64,000 bases of DNA from Sorex araneus (GCF_027595985.1 NC_073311.1:47681463-47745462); one strand, 5' to 3'; shown: positions 1-10,650, numbered from the stretch's first letter. The notes: a model not told the origin generated them from the letters alone. Program-made: numbers and translations.

Positions 1-471
1 GGCCTTCCCCCCCTCCCCCCCACCCCAGGGATCCGTCTCTACCTCCACGCCATGTGTCTGGGGGGCTGTGGCCGACCCACGTGCTGTCCAATTCAAGATG
101 ACACGATGTTTAGGCCAACCGACGGCGCTGACCAGGGCCCCTGAATACTGCAGCGCTGGCCTGTCGGGCCGGCGGAGAAAGTGCGCGCCGAGGGAGGACG
201 GGGGAGGGGGGGATCAAATTACCCCGGCACCAGGCCGGGAGCCTTTCAGAGGGGCTTTGAGGCCGCCTGCGGTGCCCATCACCTATTGATAAAGCCGCTT
301 TATTTCACGCCTCTCACTTCTTTTCTTTGCACCAGCACTAAATTCCACATCACAAAGTTAAAGAAAAAGTAATTAAGGAGAGGGATTAACGATTGATCAG
401 CCTGGAAAATTAGAAGTTCATCTGTCCCCATTCCTCGCCACCCCCCTCCCCCCGCCCCCGTGCCCCCGACC

Positions 472-507
<36 letters not shown>

Positions 508-1434
508 CCATACCCTTCCCCCACCCAACGTCTGTGTTGTGGGATATACATATATATGTATGTATACACACATGTATACATACATATATATGAATATATA
601 TATATATACATACATACATATTTAGTTCAGAGTTCAGTCTTCCTAGGTAGAATAATCCCAGGGAACTTTCTTGTTTCTTGACCGGTTTGGTTCAGAAATT
701 AGTGAGACACCCGCGGCCGCGGCCGAGATGGGGCGAGCCTCGTCCCTGGGGGTTGCCGGGAGCGGGGCACTTTTCTCCCCAGTGCCATGGACTCTCCTGT
801 CAGAGTGAGTCTTGGCCCGTCAGCTTCAGACCCCGCAGACGCACGACCAGCCGCCTCCCCTGAGAGCGGGCGAGGGAACTGTCTCCACGTGCAGAGGAGC
901 CTTGGATGGGCCTGGAGTGTCCCCGAGGTGCTCGGCACAAGCCCGTGGTTGCTGTTCGCTGCTGCACTGTCTGCAGGGCCTCCTTCAAAGCTGCCTCTTG
1001 ATGTCTGCAATCACTCCCTGCGCGAAGTGATTGCACTTGCAATTAGTGAAATGAAAGACAAGTAAATAATTGCTCTTACTCATGGTTGATTGACGCCACA
1101 AGTTCTCACACCTGCCAGGGCAGCGGCGTCCATGTGACTTGAAATCCCAACGACCCCCCTCCCCGCCCCCCCATCCCATCCCACCAGCACCGCTATCTCT
1201 GTGAGGCCAGAGTCATCTCCCCAGCCCGAGGGAGAACAAAGACTCAAATGCTGGGGTTCACTCCCTAGTGCGTGCAGGGATGGGATGGAAGCAGGGGTGG
1301 GGGGTGGAGGGTGGGGGGGGCAAAGGCAGGCAAAGCAGGAAGCCAGAGTTTGGATTCTGCCCGCCCGCGATGTTCAAGGGAGGGCCATGGAAAATGCGCA
1401 GGTATTTCAAATGAACTCTCTTTGCTTCTTGCAG
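1..1434 (+). other. RFX4: RFX4 intron (partial, left edge of window)
   Basis: No exon is visible here. The stretch begins GC- and C-rich and carries a CA/TA microsatellite at 475-625. It also has two AT-containing, repeat-free patches (about 215-415 and 1010-1110) with homeodomain-type TAATT/ATTA words that look like candidate conserved non-coding sequence. The intron ends with a good acceptor (cttcttgcag) at 1425-1434. Confidence 0.8.
475..625. repeat. (CA)16 followed by TA/TACATA-rich simple repeat
   Basis: A pure CA run at 475-506 is followed after about 40 bases by alternating TATG/TATA/TACA words to about 625. The open frames across it are low-complexity artefacts. Confidence 0.9.
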
Positions 1435-1493
1435 TGTCCAGAAGGTTCTCCCAAATTCTGCGGCGCCAGACATCTCTAAATCATCTCTGCCAG
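1435..1493 (+). CDS. RFX4: RFX4 internal coding exon (…RRFSQILRRQTSLNHLCQ)
   Basis: This 59-base exon begins after the acceptor ttgcag and ends before the donor CAG|gtagtt. The first two bases (tg) complete a leucine codon split with the upstream exon. The rest reads SRRFSQILRRQTSLNHLCQ, matching RFX4 in the extended RFX dimerisation region at about human residues 312-331. It ends on a whole codon, so it joins the next exon (starting A-S-R-T) in phase. The donor is weak, with t rather than a/g at +5/+6. The upstream exon, expected to end in …NIKFE, is not in the window. The exon is very short but identical to the known protein as I recall it. Confidence 0.93.
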
Positions 1494-1572
1494 GTAGTTG
1501 TCCTGTGTTATGTGTTCTAAATGCTGCTAAGGTGTTGCACGTCAGGGACAGTCCCACGAAACGGCTCCCTCT

Positions 1573-1725
1573 GGGACCAGAGAGTTAACTCGGGAGCACA
1601 GGCTTTGCATGCAGGAGGCCCGCGGTCCCTTCCCGGTACCCGCCCACTCCCCCAGGCCCATCCAGGACCAGCCTGAGCACAGAACCAGGTGCAGCCCCCA
1701 AGCACTGCCAGGTATGGCCCAAAGA
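1573..1725 (+). mobile_element. Old tRNA-derived shrew SINE
   Basis: It shows a degraded tRNA-like head (gcaggaggcccgcggtccc), then the body words CTGAGCACAGAACCAGG and AGCACTGCCAGGTATGGCCC in the usual order. Confidence 0.6.
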
Positions 1726-1905
1726 CCATCTACATATGCTCAAAACACTCTGCTCCCTGATTTTGAGCGGGACCCCCTGCTGGCCCCGGGCTGGGGCCTG
1801 AGTTTGAGCCCCAGCATCACGTACCTCCCCAGCCTGCGGAGCAGCAGCAACATGGGGGACAACCCCCCCACACACACACACCATCACCACCAAATAAGAG
1901 CAAAT

Positions 1906-2160
1906 GGGCTGGAGCAATAGCACAGCAGTAGGGCATTTGCCTTGCATGCGGCTGACCCAGGTTCGATTCCTCTGTCCCTTTCGGAGAGCCCGGCAAGCTA
2001 CTGAGAGTATCCCGCCTGCACAGCAAGCCTGGCAAGCTACCCGTGGCATATTCGATATGCTAAAAACCGTAACAACAAGTCTCACAACGGAGACGTTACT
2101 GGTGCCCGCTTGAGCAAATTGATGAACAACGGGACGACAGTGCTACAGTGCTACAGTGCA
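1906..2160 (+). mobile_element. Long tRNA-headed SINE, second type, (CAGTGCTA)n tail
   Basis: The head equals the common shrew SINE (GGCTGGAGCAATAGCACAG through the B box GGTTCGATTCC). The body then switches to a different sequence (GGAGAGCCCGGCAAGCTAC … ACAAGTCTCACAACGGAGAC … GTTACTGGTGCCC). It ends not in poly(A) but in tandem copies of an 8-base unit, CAGTGCTA. Two related copies lie at 19354-19602 (-) and 25017-25267 (+). Confidence 0.85.
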
Positions 2161-2212
2161 GGATCTGACAGGAAACTCTTGATACTAGTTTCAGCAACAA
2201 TAAGAATTATTT

Positions 2213-2322
2213 TCACCTCCCCCCACCCTGCCCTGCTTTTCCCGGTTTGGAAAAGGACGGAACCTGGGACTTCATACACCTGACGCTTGTGCTCCATCTC
2301 TCCATCCCCGGCCCCCACATGC
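2213..2322 (-). mobile_element. Degraded tRNA-SINE fragment
   Basis: In reverse it retains ggccggggatggagagat and a GAACCTGGGACTTC box, as in the head of old SINE copies. It is too decayed for firm borders. Confidence 0.4.
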
Positions 2323-2728
2323 GTTCATTTCTAAACTATCAGTTGCCCCTAAGCCGGTTGGACATGTTCTGAAGCCACAATTCTCTGCTTCTTTTCAAGT
2401 TAAACTGGGATGTCCCAGCCACCGCTGCCGCTTGGGTTGGGTTGCCGCTTTGACATGGGGACTTGTGTTGTGCATTGCAGATGTTTGCTTTTGTAGATTG
2501 TACAGGTAGATTTTGTGTTGGCACAGTAGATGTTTGGTATAACCTCCCGGGTCTAAACTTACTGGCTGCCAGTGGCCTGCCCATCCCAAATACCACGTGA
2601 ATGGAGGCCATCTAGGAAGTGTCCACACACTGCCAGAGAAGCCAGAGGGTGGGGCTGGGGGGTGCAGAATCACCCCTGGCCATGAAGCACTGAGATACAT
2701 GAACCCAAACAAATAGAAATAGAAGGGA

Positions 2729-2808
<80 letters not shown>
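2729..2808. repeat. (GT)n(GA)n compound microsatellite
   Basis: A GT run with one TATG interruption to 2773 is followed directly by a GA run to 2808. Confidence 0.95.
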
Positions 2809-2810
<2 letters not shown>

Positions 2811-4419
2811 TCTAAAAGAATTTAAATCCCTAGTTTATTCAACCATCGCTGGATTCTGTTTATTCTTCTAAATTTCTATTCTTTTTTAGCACAAGTGATT
2901 TACAGGGACTCCAAAATTTCAAACATAACCTCTGTCTATAGACCACAGAGCAAACCTTCCCCTTCAAACTCCATAGTTCAAGTCTGATGGTGTGAAACCT
3001 TTGCGCTCCTCTTGGTTTAGTACCTGAAGGAAGGGAATTTAAGTCTCCCATCTTAGGCATCCCTTCCTGAGTCATCAATATTAGTGGACTTAGAGCATCA
3101 ACGGCAGGTCACAGGTCATAGGTACAGATGTCCTTATGTTTGCTTGTGCACAGAAAAATATTGACACACTTGAAGCTGGGAGGTGACAGCTCCAATATGC
3201 AGTTCCAGAACTACATTTCCCCAGGCTGCCCTTGTTCTGCCAGTGTCTGCCTCAGCATCAACCCTCTTCCTCCCTCACCGTGTGCCTGTCCCCCCCTTCC
3301 CATCTGCCCAAGGTGCCCGTGCCCCCCTTCCCCCGGGAGCTCTGTAGCCCCTGCCTGCTGCACTGTTGCTTCTGGGCAGATGCTGGTTGGCAAAGGGCAA
3401 GGCGGGCTGGTAGGGCCTGAGCAGGCAGGAGGAAGGCACGAGGCCGGGACAGGAACATTTGCTCCAAGGCTCACGGGCCTCTCCTGTTTCTGGCAGCAGA
3501 AGAGATAGTGCAGCTGGGACCCGGGGACCAGGGAGAGCCTTTGGCAGTCGTGTTGCCCCATTGGGCAGTGTTGGGGCACAGCTCAGAGCCTGACGGATGA
3601 GTGGGGGTCGAGGGAAGGGAATGTCGGCCAGGCTCAGCGAGAGCCGTCTCTCTAAGTGTCCTGGCCCCTCTCTCACCAGTTGGGTTTCTCTCAACCCTTC
3701 CCGAGAAGGGTGCGTGGGGCCTTGTTGTCTTTTGGATACTTCAGAGCACACTAACCCCCAGAAGGAAGCCCGCTCTATGCCAACATGGGCGGTGTGAGTC
3801 GTCCCTGACGGAAAGGGCCTGTGTGTGACACGCGAGCCTATGGTCCGTAATATCCCCCAGCGTGGAAGAGCCCAGGCAGGGTCCTCACGGGGAACCAGAC
3901 ACAGGTTTGGTGCCCGCCTCTGGGGCTTAGACTGTTGAGTGCCCACACTGGTGAAAGTTTCCACACTCACGGCGCCACACCACTGCCTGGGCATGCGCCC
4001 GGTCTCCCTCCACTTCCCACACAGGCGGCACCGAGCTAATGCACAAATGCTGCCTGTCCGTTTCCACTGACGACGCCCGGGCGCGTTCCTGGACCAACCA
4101 GGGGAACTGGGCTTTGATGCTGGCACCGAAGCACCATGGAATTCAAGTCCCTGCTCCTATCCCAGTGACCTTTCCTGCTCACGCCCAGGATGAGCCAGTC
4201 AAAAGCCCAACCCCCAAGGCTTAATCCAAGATCCAAATATTCAAGCCTTTGTGGGTAAACCAAGCAAGGAACCTGGCATTCATATCTCAGGCATTTGTTT
4301 TCCCCCAGATCGGTTTCCAATCTCTGCTTTGTGCCAGGCGTTCTGCGTAGTGGGACTTATGCTTAGTGTGGGTAAAAACTAACACCCTCTCCCCTTCCCC
4401 CAGATGATGAGAACCGAGC

Positions 4420-4602
4420 TTTTTGGGGGAGGGGGCTTTGGTGGGGGTCACACACCCGGCGATGCACAGGGGTTCCTCCTGGCTCTACACTCAGGAATTA
4501 CTCCTAGCGGTGCTCGGGGGACCAAATGGGATGCTGGAAATAGAACCCGGGTTGGCCGTGTGCACGACAAATGGCTGACCCACTGTGCTATCACTCCAAC
4601 CA
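4420..4602 (-). mobile_element. tRNA-derived shrew SINE
   Basis: Reverse-oriented copy: GGGTCACACACCCGGCGATG near its left end, GGAATTACTCCTAGCGGTGC in the body, and the head complement CACTGTGCTATCACTCCAAC at the right end. It is diverged and lies next to a younger copy. Confidence 0.85.
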
Positions 4603-4603
4603 T

Positions 4604-4818
4604 GACAATGGAGCTGCTTTTTTTTTTTTTTTTTTTTTTTTTTGCTTTTTGGGTCACACCTGGTGATGCACAGGGGTTACTCCTGGCTTTGCGCTCAGGA
4701 ATCACTCCTGGCGGTGCTTAGGGAACCATATGAGATGCTGGGAATCGAACCCAGGTCAGCTGTGTGCAAGGCAAACGCCCTTCCCGCTGTGCTATTGCTT
4801 CAGCGCCGACAATGGAGC
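4604..4818 (-). mobile_element. Young shrew SINE with 11-bp target duplication
   Basis: The SINE body (4616-4807) starts with a poly(T) run and GCTTTTTGGGTCACACC, and ends in the head complement. It is bracketed by the perfect duplication GACAATGGAGC at 4604-4614 and 4808-4818. It inserted 1-2 bases beyond the end of the older SINE at 4420-4602, so the order of events is clear. Confidence 0.93.
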
Positions 4819-5130
4819 ATTTTGATCCTATCCTAATTTCACGGGTAGGAGAAGGCCTCTCCGTTGAGGTGATGCTTAAGCTGTGGCACACACAGAGTGG
4901 CAAGGTTGTTGCAGTTAAGGGAATGAGAAGAACGTTCTAGTTGACCGCAGCACCATGTACCAAAGCCCTGAGGGGTTGGCGCGTTGTGCCTTCAGCCCCC
5001 TCCCCTCCCCCCAAATCCCAAGGCCAAAGGCCGCCTTTCTCCTCCCTGTGCTCTGTGTTGTCGAGCCTTGTCACCCGTCCACCTTCAGTGGGCTCTGCTC
5101 CATCTCCATCAGGCAGATCAGGGACACGGA

Positions 5131-5303
5131 GGGCTGCAGCTGGAGAGACAGTGCAGTGGGTGAGGTGCTAGCCTTGCCCGTGGCTGGCCCCGGGTTCAAT
5201 CCCCAGCACTGCATCTGGGCCCCTTAAGGCTCCTTCCTCCAGGAGTGATCCCTGAGCACTTCCAAGTAGAGCCTCAAGACAGAATAAAACAAAAGCAAAC
5301 TCC
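5131..5303 (+). mobile_element. Old tRNA-derived SINE
   Basis: GGCTGCAGCTGGAGAGACAG head, CCCCGGGTTCAATCCCCAGC B box, then AGGAGTGATCCCTGAGCAC and an A-rich end. This is a diverged older subfamily. Confidence 0.75.
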
Positions 5304-5644
5304 GCCCCCCCCCCCCGCCCAAAATGGAGGTCCGTCTGTTTGCAGCTGTCATCAGTAGAGGCTGGGATTGGAGGCAGGGTGCTGGGATCCGGGACCTGTC
5401 ACAGTGAGGCTGGTTCTGTAACTCTGACAATTCCAGCAAGGATGAATAAATGAGATGAAGGGAAAAAGGAATTCACATTGACTAGAGTTCGCCCCTTCTC
5501 CTGCGTGCATGTGCTCTCTACTAAGGTGCTGGGATTGAAGTCGGGGCCTGAACACGCCTGGCAAGAGCCTCAGTGCCCACACACACCCTACCCCTGGATT
5601 GCTAGGAACACTAGGCCTCTGCTAGCTTGAGGGAATTCTAACGG

Positions 5645-5831
5645 GTTTTTTTTGGTTTTTTTTTTTTGCTTTTTGGGTCACACCCAGCGATGCTCAGGGG
5701 TTACTCCTGGCTTTGCACTCAGGAACTGCTCCTGGCAGTGCTTGGGGGATCATATGGGATGCCGGGGATCGAACCCGGGTCGGCCGCGTGCAAGGCAAAC
5801 GCCCTACCCACTGTGCTATCGCTCCGGCCCC
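5645..5831 (-). mobile_element. Young shrew SINE with target duplication
   Basis: T-rich left end, GCTTTTTGGGTCACACCCAG, and a complete body and head complement ending CGCTCCGGCCCC. It is flanked by aattctaacgg (5634-5644) and aattctaatgg (5832-5842), a target duplication with one change. Confidence 0.93.
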
Positions 5832-6149
5832 AATTCTAATGGTTTTGAGTATGATTTTTCCTGGTGCGTGGACAGCCTGGGCATGATGAAGGATTATCAG
5901 TGTTTACCGTTGTGCAGACATTCCTGGTACATCAGGAGACTCCCAATGTCCCTGCATATTTGAAATTTTACTAAAGACATTTTTTACAAATGCAAGGAAA
6001 GCAAATGGTCCTGGAAATGCTTTTTTTTTTTTTTTTTTTTTGCTTTTCATCAGTCCTGTTCCAGTTGGATTGCCCCCAGCATTACTGTTTCAGCTTTGCA
6101 AATTCAAGTCCAACTAATGGGGATTTGTGTGGAGGAAGTCAGGAGTTAG

Positions 6150-6150
<1 letters not shown>

Positions 6151-6180
<30 letters not shown>
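6151..6180. repeat. (AC)15 microsatellite
   Basis: Uninterrupted AC dinucleotides. Confidence 0.95.
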
Positions 6181-6182
<2 letters not shown>

Positions 6183-6542
6183 ATAAGTGAGCCCAGAAGG
6201 TGAATTCCCTTTTTCCTCCATCTCAGTTATTCGTCCTTGATGGAATCATCATAGTTGCATAAAAAGTAAAATGCAGACAGGTGGCAGGCAGCTTCGGGAT
6301 ACTTTTATATGGAGCGAAGTCCCCCCGTGGAATCTAGTACTGACCTGAGGTAGCAGGAACATTCTTAGCTCGTGGCTGTCCTGTCTTGGGTGCTGGAGAC
6401 ACGTGGGTTATCTAGCTCAGGGCCCCACCGTCCCCATCCTTACACCCAAAGGCTGACAGCCCCCAGGCCCGCACCCAGCTCTTCCACGGGCTGTCCTGGG
6501 CAGCAGGCTTGGATCTGGCCTGGATTGTCCTGGAGTAGCTGC

Positions 6543-6645
6543 AGAGAGCGGGGAGAGGGGAGAGAGAGAGAGGAGAGAGAGAGGTGGAAGAGGAGAGAGA
6601 GGAGAAAGAGAGGAGAGAGAGGGGGAGAGGGAGCGAGAAAGAGGG
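6543..6645. repeat. GA-rich purine tract
   Basis: Irregular GAGA/GGAGA sequence with few pyrimidines, about 200 bases upstream of the next RFX4 acceptor. The Arg/Glu-rich and Ser/Leu-rich frames over it are artefacts. Confidence 0.85.
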
Positions 6646-6846
6646 TGGGCATCAAGAAAACAGGGCACAGCTCTCCTGGGTCCTGGCTCTCCTACTGATT
6701 CCCTGAAATGAGCTTCCCTGCGTGTCGAAGCGGTTTGCTCGCTGCCGTCAGCAGACACCTTAGAACAGAGTAGCAGGGAGCCGGGCAGGCAGAGGGGCTG
6801 AACCGACCGAGCTGATGAGCTAATGAGCTCTCGCCCTGGCCTGCAG

Positions 6847-6991
6847 GCGTCCCGCACAGTGATCCACAGCGCGGACATCACCTTCCAGATGCTGGAGGAC
6901 TGGAGGAACGTGGACCTCAACAGCATCACCAAGCAGACGCTCTACACCATGGAGGACTCGCGGGACGAGCACCGCAAGCTCATCATCCAGT
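6847..6991 (+). CDS. RFX4: RFX4 internal coding exon ([16 protein letters not shown]…KLIIQ)
   Basis: This 145-base exon follows the acceptor ggcctgcag and precedes a strong donor, CAGT|gtaaga. It reads [20 protein letters not shown], then [20 protein letters not shown] and EHRKLIIQ. A final t starts a leucine codon completed by the next exon. It is part of the conserved RFX dimerisation region at about human residues 332-380, and is near identical to mammalian RFX4 as I recall it. Sharing this domain across the RFX family lets RFX proteins pair on X-box DNA. The next exon begins 3.1 kb downstream. Confidence 0.97.
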
Positions 6992-7046
6992 GTAAGACGC
7001 GCCGCCGGGGGCTGTGGCTTTCTGTTTGTTCTTACGAGAAAAGAAG

Positions 7047-7222
7047 AGGCCAGGGCGATGGTACAGCAGATAGGGCGCCTGCCTGGCACGCAACTCACCG
7101 GCTTTGATCCCTGGCACTGTATAGGGTCCCCTGAGCCCCACAGGGAGTGATCCCTGAGCACCACTGGGTGGGACCCAAAGTTGTACCCCCTCCAAAGAAA
7201 ACAAAATGAGAAAAGAAAAAAA
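7047..7222 (+). mobile_element. Old tRNA-derived SINE
   Basis: It starts 56 bases after the RFX4 donor at 6992. It shows AGGCCAGGGCGATGGTACAG, GGCTTTGATCCCTGGCACTG and GGAGTGATCCCTGAGCACCA, then an A-rich tail. Confidence 0.75.
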
Positions 7223-8496
7223 TCATCTTGGTGAATATTTGAGTGGCACTGCTGGTCCCCGCATCCTCTCACCTCGGTTCCCTCCCTCCCGTTCCTGATC
7301 AGCGGCTGATGGAGAGGGAGAGCCGGCTGGGTCTCTGACAGGCACCCGTGTCACTGCAACAAAGGGGGTGGGGACCCCTTAGGCAGCACCCAGGTCTGTG
7401 CAAGCAGCTGCCCATATGTGGCCCAAAGTGTCATGTGTGTCAGCTCGTCTGTTGACAGGTGAACCCTCGGATCCTTTTGGGTGTTTGAGAGAAGAGGGTG
7501 GATGGTGGGTCGCTGCTGTGAATGTCTCTTGTGTCCTGGTGGGCAGAGATGGTGGCGAGACCGCCCCGGGGTCTGTCTCAATGTGGCCGGCAGGCTGGTG
7601 TGTAGGAACCTCGCCACAGGTGGCACGGCCCCGAGGTTCCCCCGTGGCTGCCCACCCAGCCCAGGGCAGCCCCCTAGCCTGGGCCTCTGGCCTCTGGCCT
7701 CTGGCCTGGCCATGGTCTGGTGACCGCTTCTGTGCTTGGCTCTGCCTTCCTTTCTCATGCCTAGGGAAGGGTGTGGGGGGCTGGCGGCGGAGGGCGTAGG
7801 GGGACCTGACCAGGGTTGCAGAGTGGTACTGTAGACTTCACTGCCCACCTGCCCCTCACATGTTGCTGAGGCTGGGGGTGGCAGCCCCCTTAACCAGAAC
7901 GCTGGGAAGACGCTACTGGATGCAATGAGCTGGACCACAGGTCGCCTACAGCGAAGTCGGGGGCTCTGGGAGCCCCTCTACCGAGGGGCTGGCATACCCT
8001 GGCTTGGGGAAGGGTGTGGTGGTGAGCCCGACCCGGAAGGCTCCTTCCTCTCTGCTCCAAGGGTATCTTGGCACAGAAGCATGAGCCAACAGGTGATGAG
8101 GTGCTAAGAGCCTGGGGCTGGATGCCCCCACAAAATTTTAATTGCAGTCTGGCTCATTTTTGTAGGTGCCAGAGTAGGACACAGCTGGCACGACTCAGCT
8201 CTGGCCTCGTGACAGTCACGGTGAACTAGGGCTGCCTAGAGTCAGACGGACACGGCTCCACGCAGCCTCTAGATGAGTGCCAGGGTGGCAGGCTCTTGCC
8301 ACTGTTCCCATCGGGCAGAGCTCAGACACATGGTGTTGGGAAAAGGTGGGGAGGAACCTGGAGGAGAAATTCAGAGCAGGGGATCCAGGCCCTGCACGGT
8401 CCCGAGCCCTGAGTTTGAGGGGATCACTTCATCCACTCAGATGCTCGAAAACAGTAGAATTGCGTAGATGCTGGGCTGTGATTCCATGGCGGTGAC

Positions 8497-8522
8497 GGGG
8501 GGGGGGGTGGGGCGCGGGGGGT
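8497..8522 (+). other. G-run with quadruplex potential
   Basis: An 11-base G run is followed by three further G tracts of 4-6 bases, separated by 1-3 bases. This meets the usual G-quadruplex pattern on the RNA-sense strand of the RFX4 intron. Confidence 0.5.
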
Positions 8523-9132
8523 GTGTGGCTGCTGGGGCTTCCAGCCCTGCGGGGTGATGATGGACGATGCTGCCTGCCCAACTCCAAGAGGACCTGAGAG
8601 TTTTCAGCCCCCCCCCCCAACTAGTGTACCTGGCAGTTTCATCTGCGTGGCATCCCTGTGGAGATTAGCTGGGAAGCAGTGAAGTTGGGCTATTGTGTGG
8701 TCGTAGCTGAGGGGGGCGTCAGCCAGGGCTCAGCAGGGTGGGGGATTCTCAGCCTACCCCTCCGCCCTCAACGGCACCAAAGACCCTTGTCCCCGTGAGT
8801 TTTGGCAATGTGGCTTGCATCTCCTCCAAGATCAGTCGTGAAGCTGTGGTTTGATTTTTTTTTTCAGATTCCAGATTCGGTTGTTTGACTTGAGGCTGAA
8901 GACAGACTAGAAATTAATCTTTTTGTCTCTTATAAAGTGAAAATAGTGGGCACAGAGTTGCCTTGCTTTATCTGCCTCCGATACTAATCAGGCCTCAATT
9001 ATCTGTTGGGTATTGGGAGGCCAGGTAGGCTACCTTTTTGATCTAGTTGTGATTCTAAAATGTTTTAGAACGTCTGATCACGTGTGCCTGACCCTGAGGC
9101 AGAGGACAAGGGCACAGTCATGAGCAGATGTG

Positions 9133-9343
9133 CATGGGAGAGAAGTTTTTTTTTTTGTTTTTGTTTTTTGGGTCACACCCGGTGATGCACAGGGGTTACT
9201 CCTGGCTCATGCACTCAGGAATTACTCCTGGCAGTGCTCAGGGGACCATATGGGATGCTGGGATTTGAACCCGGGTCGGCCGCGTGCAAGGCAAACGCCC
9301 TACCCGCTGTGCTATCGCTCCAGGCCCATGGGAGAGAAGTTTT
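9133..9343 (-). mobile_element. Young shrew SINE with 17-bp target duplication
   Basis: The SINE body at 9150-9326 lies between perfect copies of catgggagagaagtttt (9133-9149 and 9327-9343). It has an intact T-rich tail complement, GGGTCACACCCGGTGATGC and the head complement. Confidence 0.95.
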
Positions 9344-9404
9344 AACATGCAGTGACGTAGCAGCTCAGAAAGGAGTAAGACAGAACCCTAGCCAGGACAC
9401 CCCC

Positions 9405-9600
9405 CCTACACACATGCACACACAGAGGCATGTGCACACACATATGCACACACACATGCACACGCATGCACAAACCCAGGGACACATGCACACATGCACG
9501 CACACATGCACACACATGCACACACATGCAGGCATGCGCACACATGTATGCACACACATGCACACATGCATGTGCACATACATGTGCACACATACTCATA
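9405..9600. repeat. Imperfect (CACATGCA)n / CA simple repeat
   Basis: About 195 bases of CACATGCACA-type alternating purine-pyrimidine sequence. Frames on both strands (Cys/Val/His/Met-rich) are artefacts. Confidence 0.92.
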
Positions 9601-9854
9601 CCCCTAACTAGAAAACAGTTTTTAGTGATACAATGCAAGTCGAATATAGATAACAGTGCAGTGAAAGTATAGACAGGGGAGTGGTCAGTTCTGTTGAGGA
9701 GGGTTGCTCCAGTGGGGTCACAGCGAGCCAAAGGGTCCGTGCAGCAGGAGCTGCCCAGCAGGAAGCTGTGGGAAAGCAGGGCTTAGTCGGGGGAGGGAGG
9801 GAGGGTGGGAGTGATAGGGGGTGGCCTGGCTTTACCGTGGTCCCAGTGGTGGTC

Positions 9855-9960
9855 TGGATGGAGTTCAGTGGGACAACACAGGTTTTGCATGTACAAGGTC
9901 CCTGTCCCAGTCCCTGGCACCCGCACCCAACCCCCAAGAACCCCAACATGGCACCCACAG
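9855..9960 (+). mobile_element. Old SINE fragment
   Basis: gttttgcatgtacaaggtcc and CCCAGTCCCTGGCACC resemble the head and B-box region of old copies. The body is lost. Confidence 0.35.
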
Positions 9961-10104
9961 GCTTGGGGCAGGGGCCTGGAGAGGTGAGTTGGAGCGGGCT
10001 TCCGTGGCTGCCATGACTTAGCAAAGGCCCCGGGGTCCGCTGCTGTTCCTCTCTGCCTTTGCTCGGGAGCGGCGTGGTGACGAGTGTCCTCCCTCGCCCG
10101 ACAG

Positions 10105-10199
10105 TGTACCAGGAGTTTGACCACCTCCTGGAGGAGCAGTCTCCCATTGAGTCCTACGTCGAGTGGCTGGACACCATGGTGGACCGGTGTGTGGTGAAG
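10105..10199 (+). CDS. RFX4: RFX4 internal coding exon ([18 protein letters not shown]…VVK)
   Basis: This 95-base exon lies between the acceptor gcccgacag and a strong donor, AAG|gtgagt. The first two bases (tg) complete leucine with the t at 6991. It then reads [20 protein letters not shown] and [11 protein letters not shown]. It is part of the RFX extended dimerisation region. One residue differs from human as I recall it (V for I in IESYIEW). It ends on a full codon and joins VAAKRQG in phase. Confidence 0.97.
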
Positions 10200-10532
10200 G
10201 TGAGTCGCCTCGGCGGCCTGTCCCTGGGTTTCGTGGCGTTGGGGGACACTGGCTCCCACCGCGAGCCTCCCGGGCTCTCCCCAGGAAGTGGGGGAGGGGC
10301 AGGGCTCAGGCCCCCACCGCCCCTCCTCCCTGGATCCACCCAGGGCCAAGTCGCTCGTTTCTATTATGTTTTTGTGTTTGGAGGACAAATTACTGGGACT
10401 CCTTCTGCCTCTAAAAACACAAAGTGGGGAGCCGCTGCCTCCAGACTCCCCGTGACTTCTCGGAGGGTGAAAGGGCATGTTCCCCCCCCCGCCACAACCC
10501 CCCCCCCGTTAATCTTGTTCCCCTGCCTCTAG
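10200..10532 (+). other. RFX4: Short RFX4 intron (333 bp)
   Basis: A GC-rich intron with C-runs at 10482-10507 serving as an extended polypyrimidine region before the acceptor cctctag. No repeat was found. Confidence 0.9.
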
Positions 10533-10650
10533 GTGGCCGCCAAGCGACAAGGGTCCCTGAAGAAAGTGGCCCAGCAGTTCCTTCTGATGTGGTCCTGCTT
10601 CGGCACCCGGGTCATCCGGGACATGACCTTGCACAGTGCCCCCAGCTTCG
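10533..10650 (+). CDS. RFX4: RFX4 internal coding exon ([18 protein letters not shown]…APSF)
   Basis: This 118-base exon runs from the acceptor cctctag to the donor TCG|gtaagc. It reads [20 protein letters not shown], then [19 protein letters not shown]. The last g starts a glycine codon finished by the next exon. The sequence [18 protein letters not shown] is a hallmark of the C-terminal part of the RFX dimerisation domain and is essentially invariant in RFX4. An 11.6-kb intron follows. Confidence 0.97.

Larger units (their letters stand above)
1494..6846 (+). other. RFX4: RFX4 intron between exons 1435-1493 and 6847-6991
   Basis: No coding sequence is recognised here. It holds several SINE copies in both directions, a (GT)(GA) microsatellite, a (CA)15 tract and a GA-rich tract just upstream of the next exon. 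Unique GC-rich sequence fills about 2830-4400; long frames there (for example 3275-4126 on the - strand) show no protein-like composition. Confidence 0.85.
6992..10104 (+). other. RFX4: RFX4 intron
   Basis: No exon is recognised here. It holds an old SINE at its start, a younger SINE at 9150-9326, a CA/TGCACA simple repeat, and a G-run (8499-8520) able to form a quadruplex. About 7230-9120 is unique GC-rich sequence with no clear feature apart from an AT-rich patch near 8840-9080. Confidence 0.8.

Noticed and set aside
3275..4126. 283-residue reverse frame in RFX4 intron
   Set aside because: It is GC-rich unique intron without a recognisable domain or splice context.
9405..9600. CRISPR-like regular repeats
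   Set aside because: The CACATGCA array is a simple-sequence repeat without spacers, in a mammalian intron.
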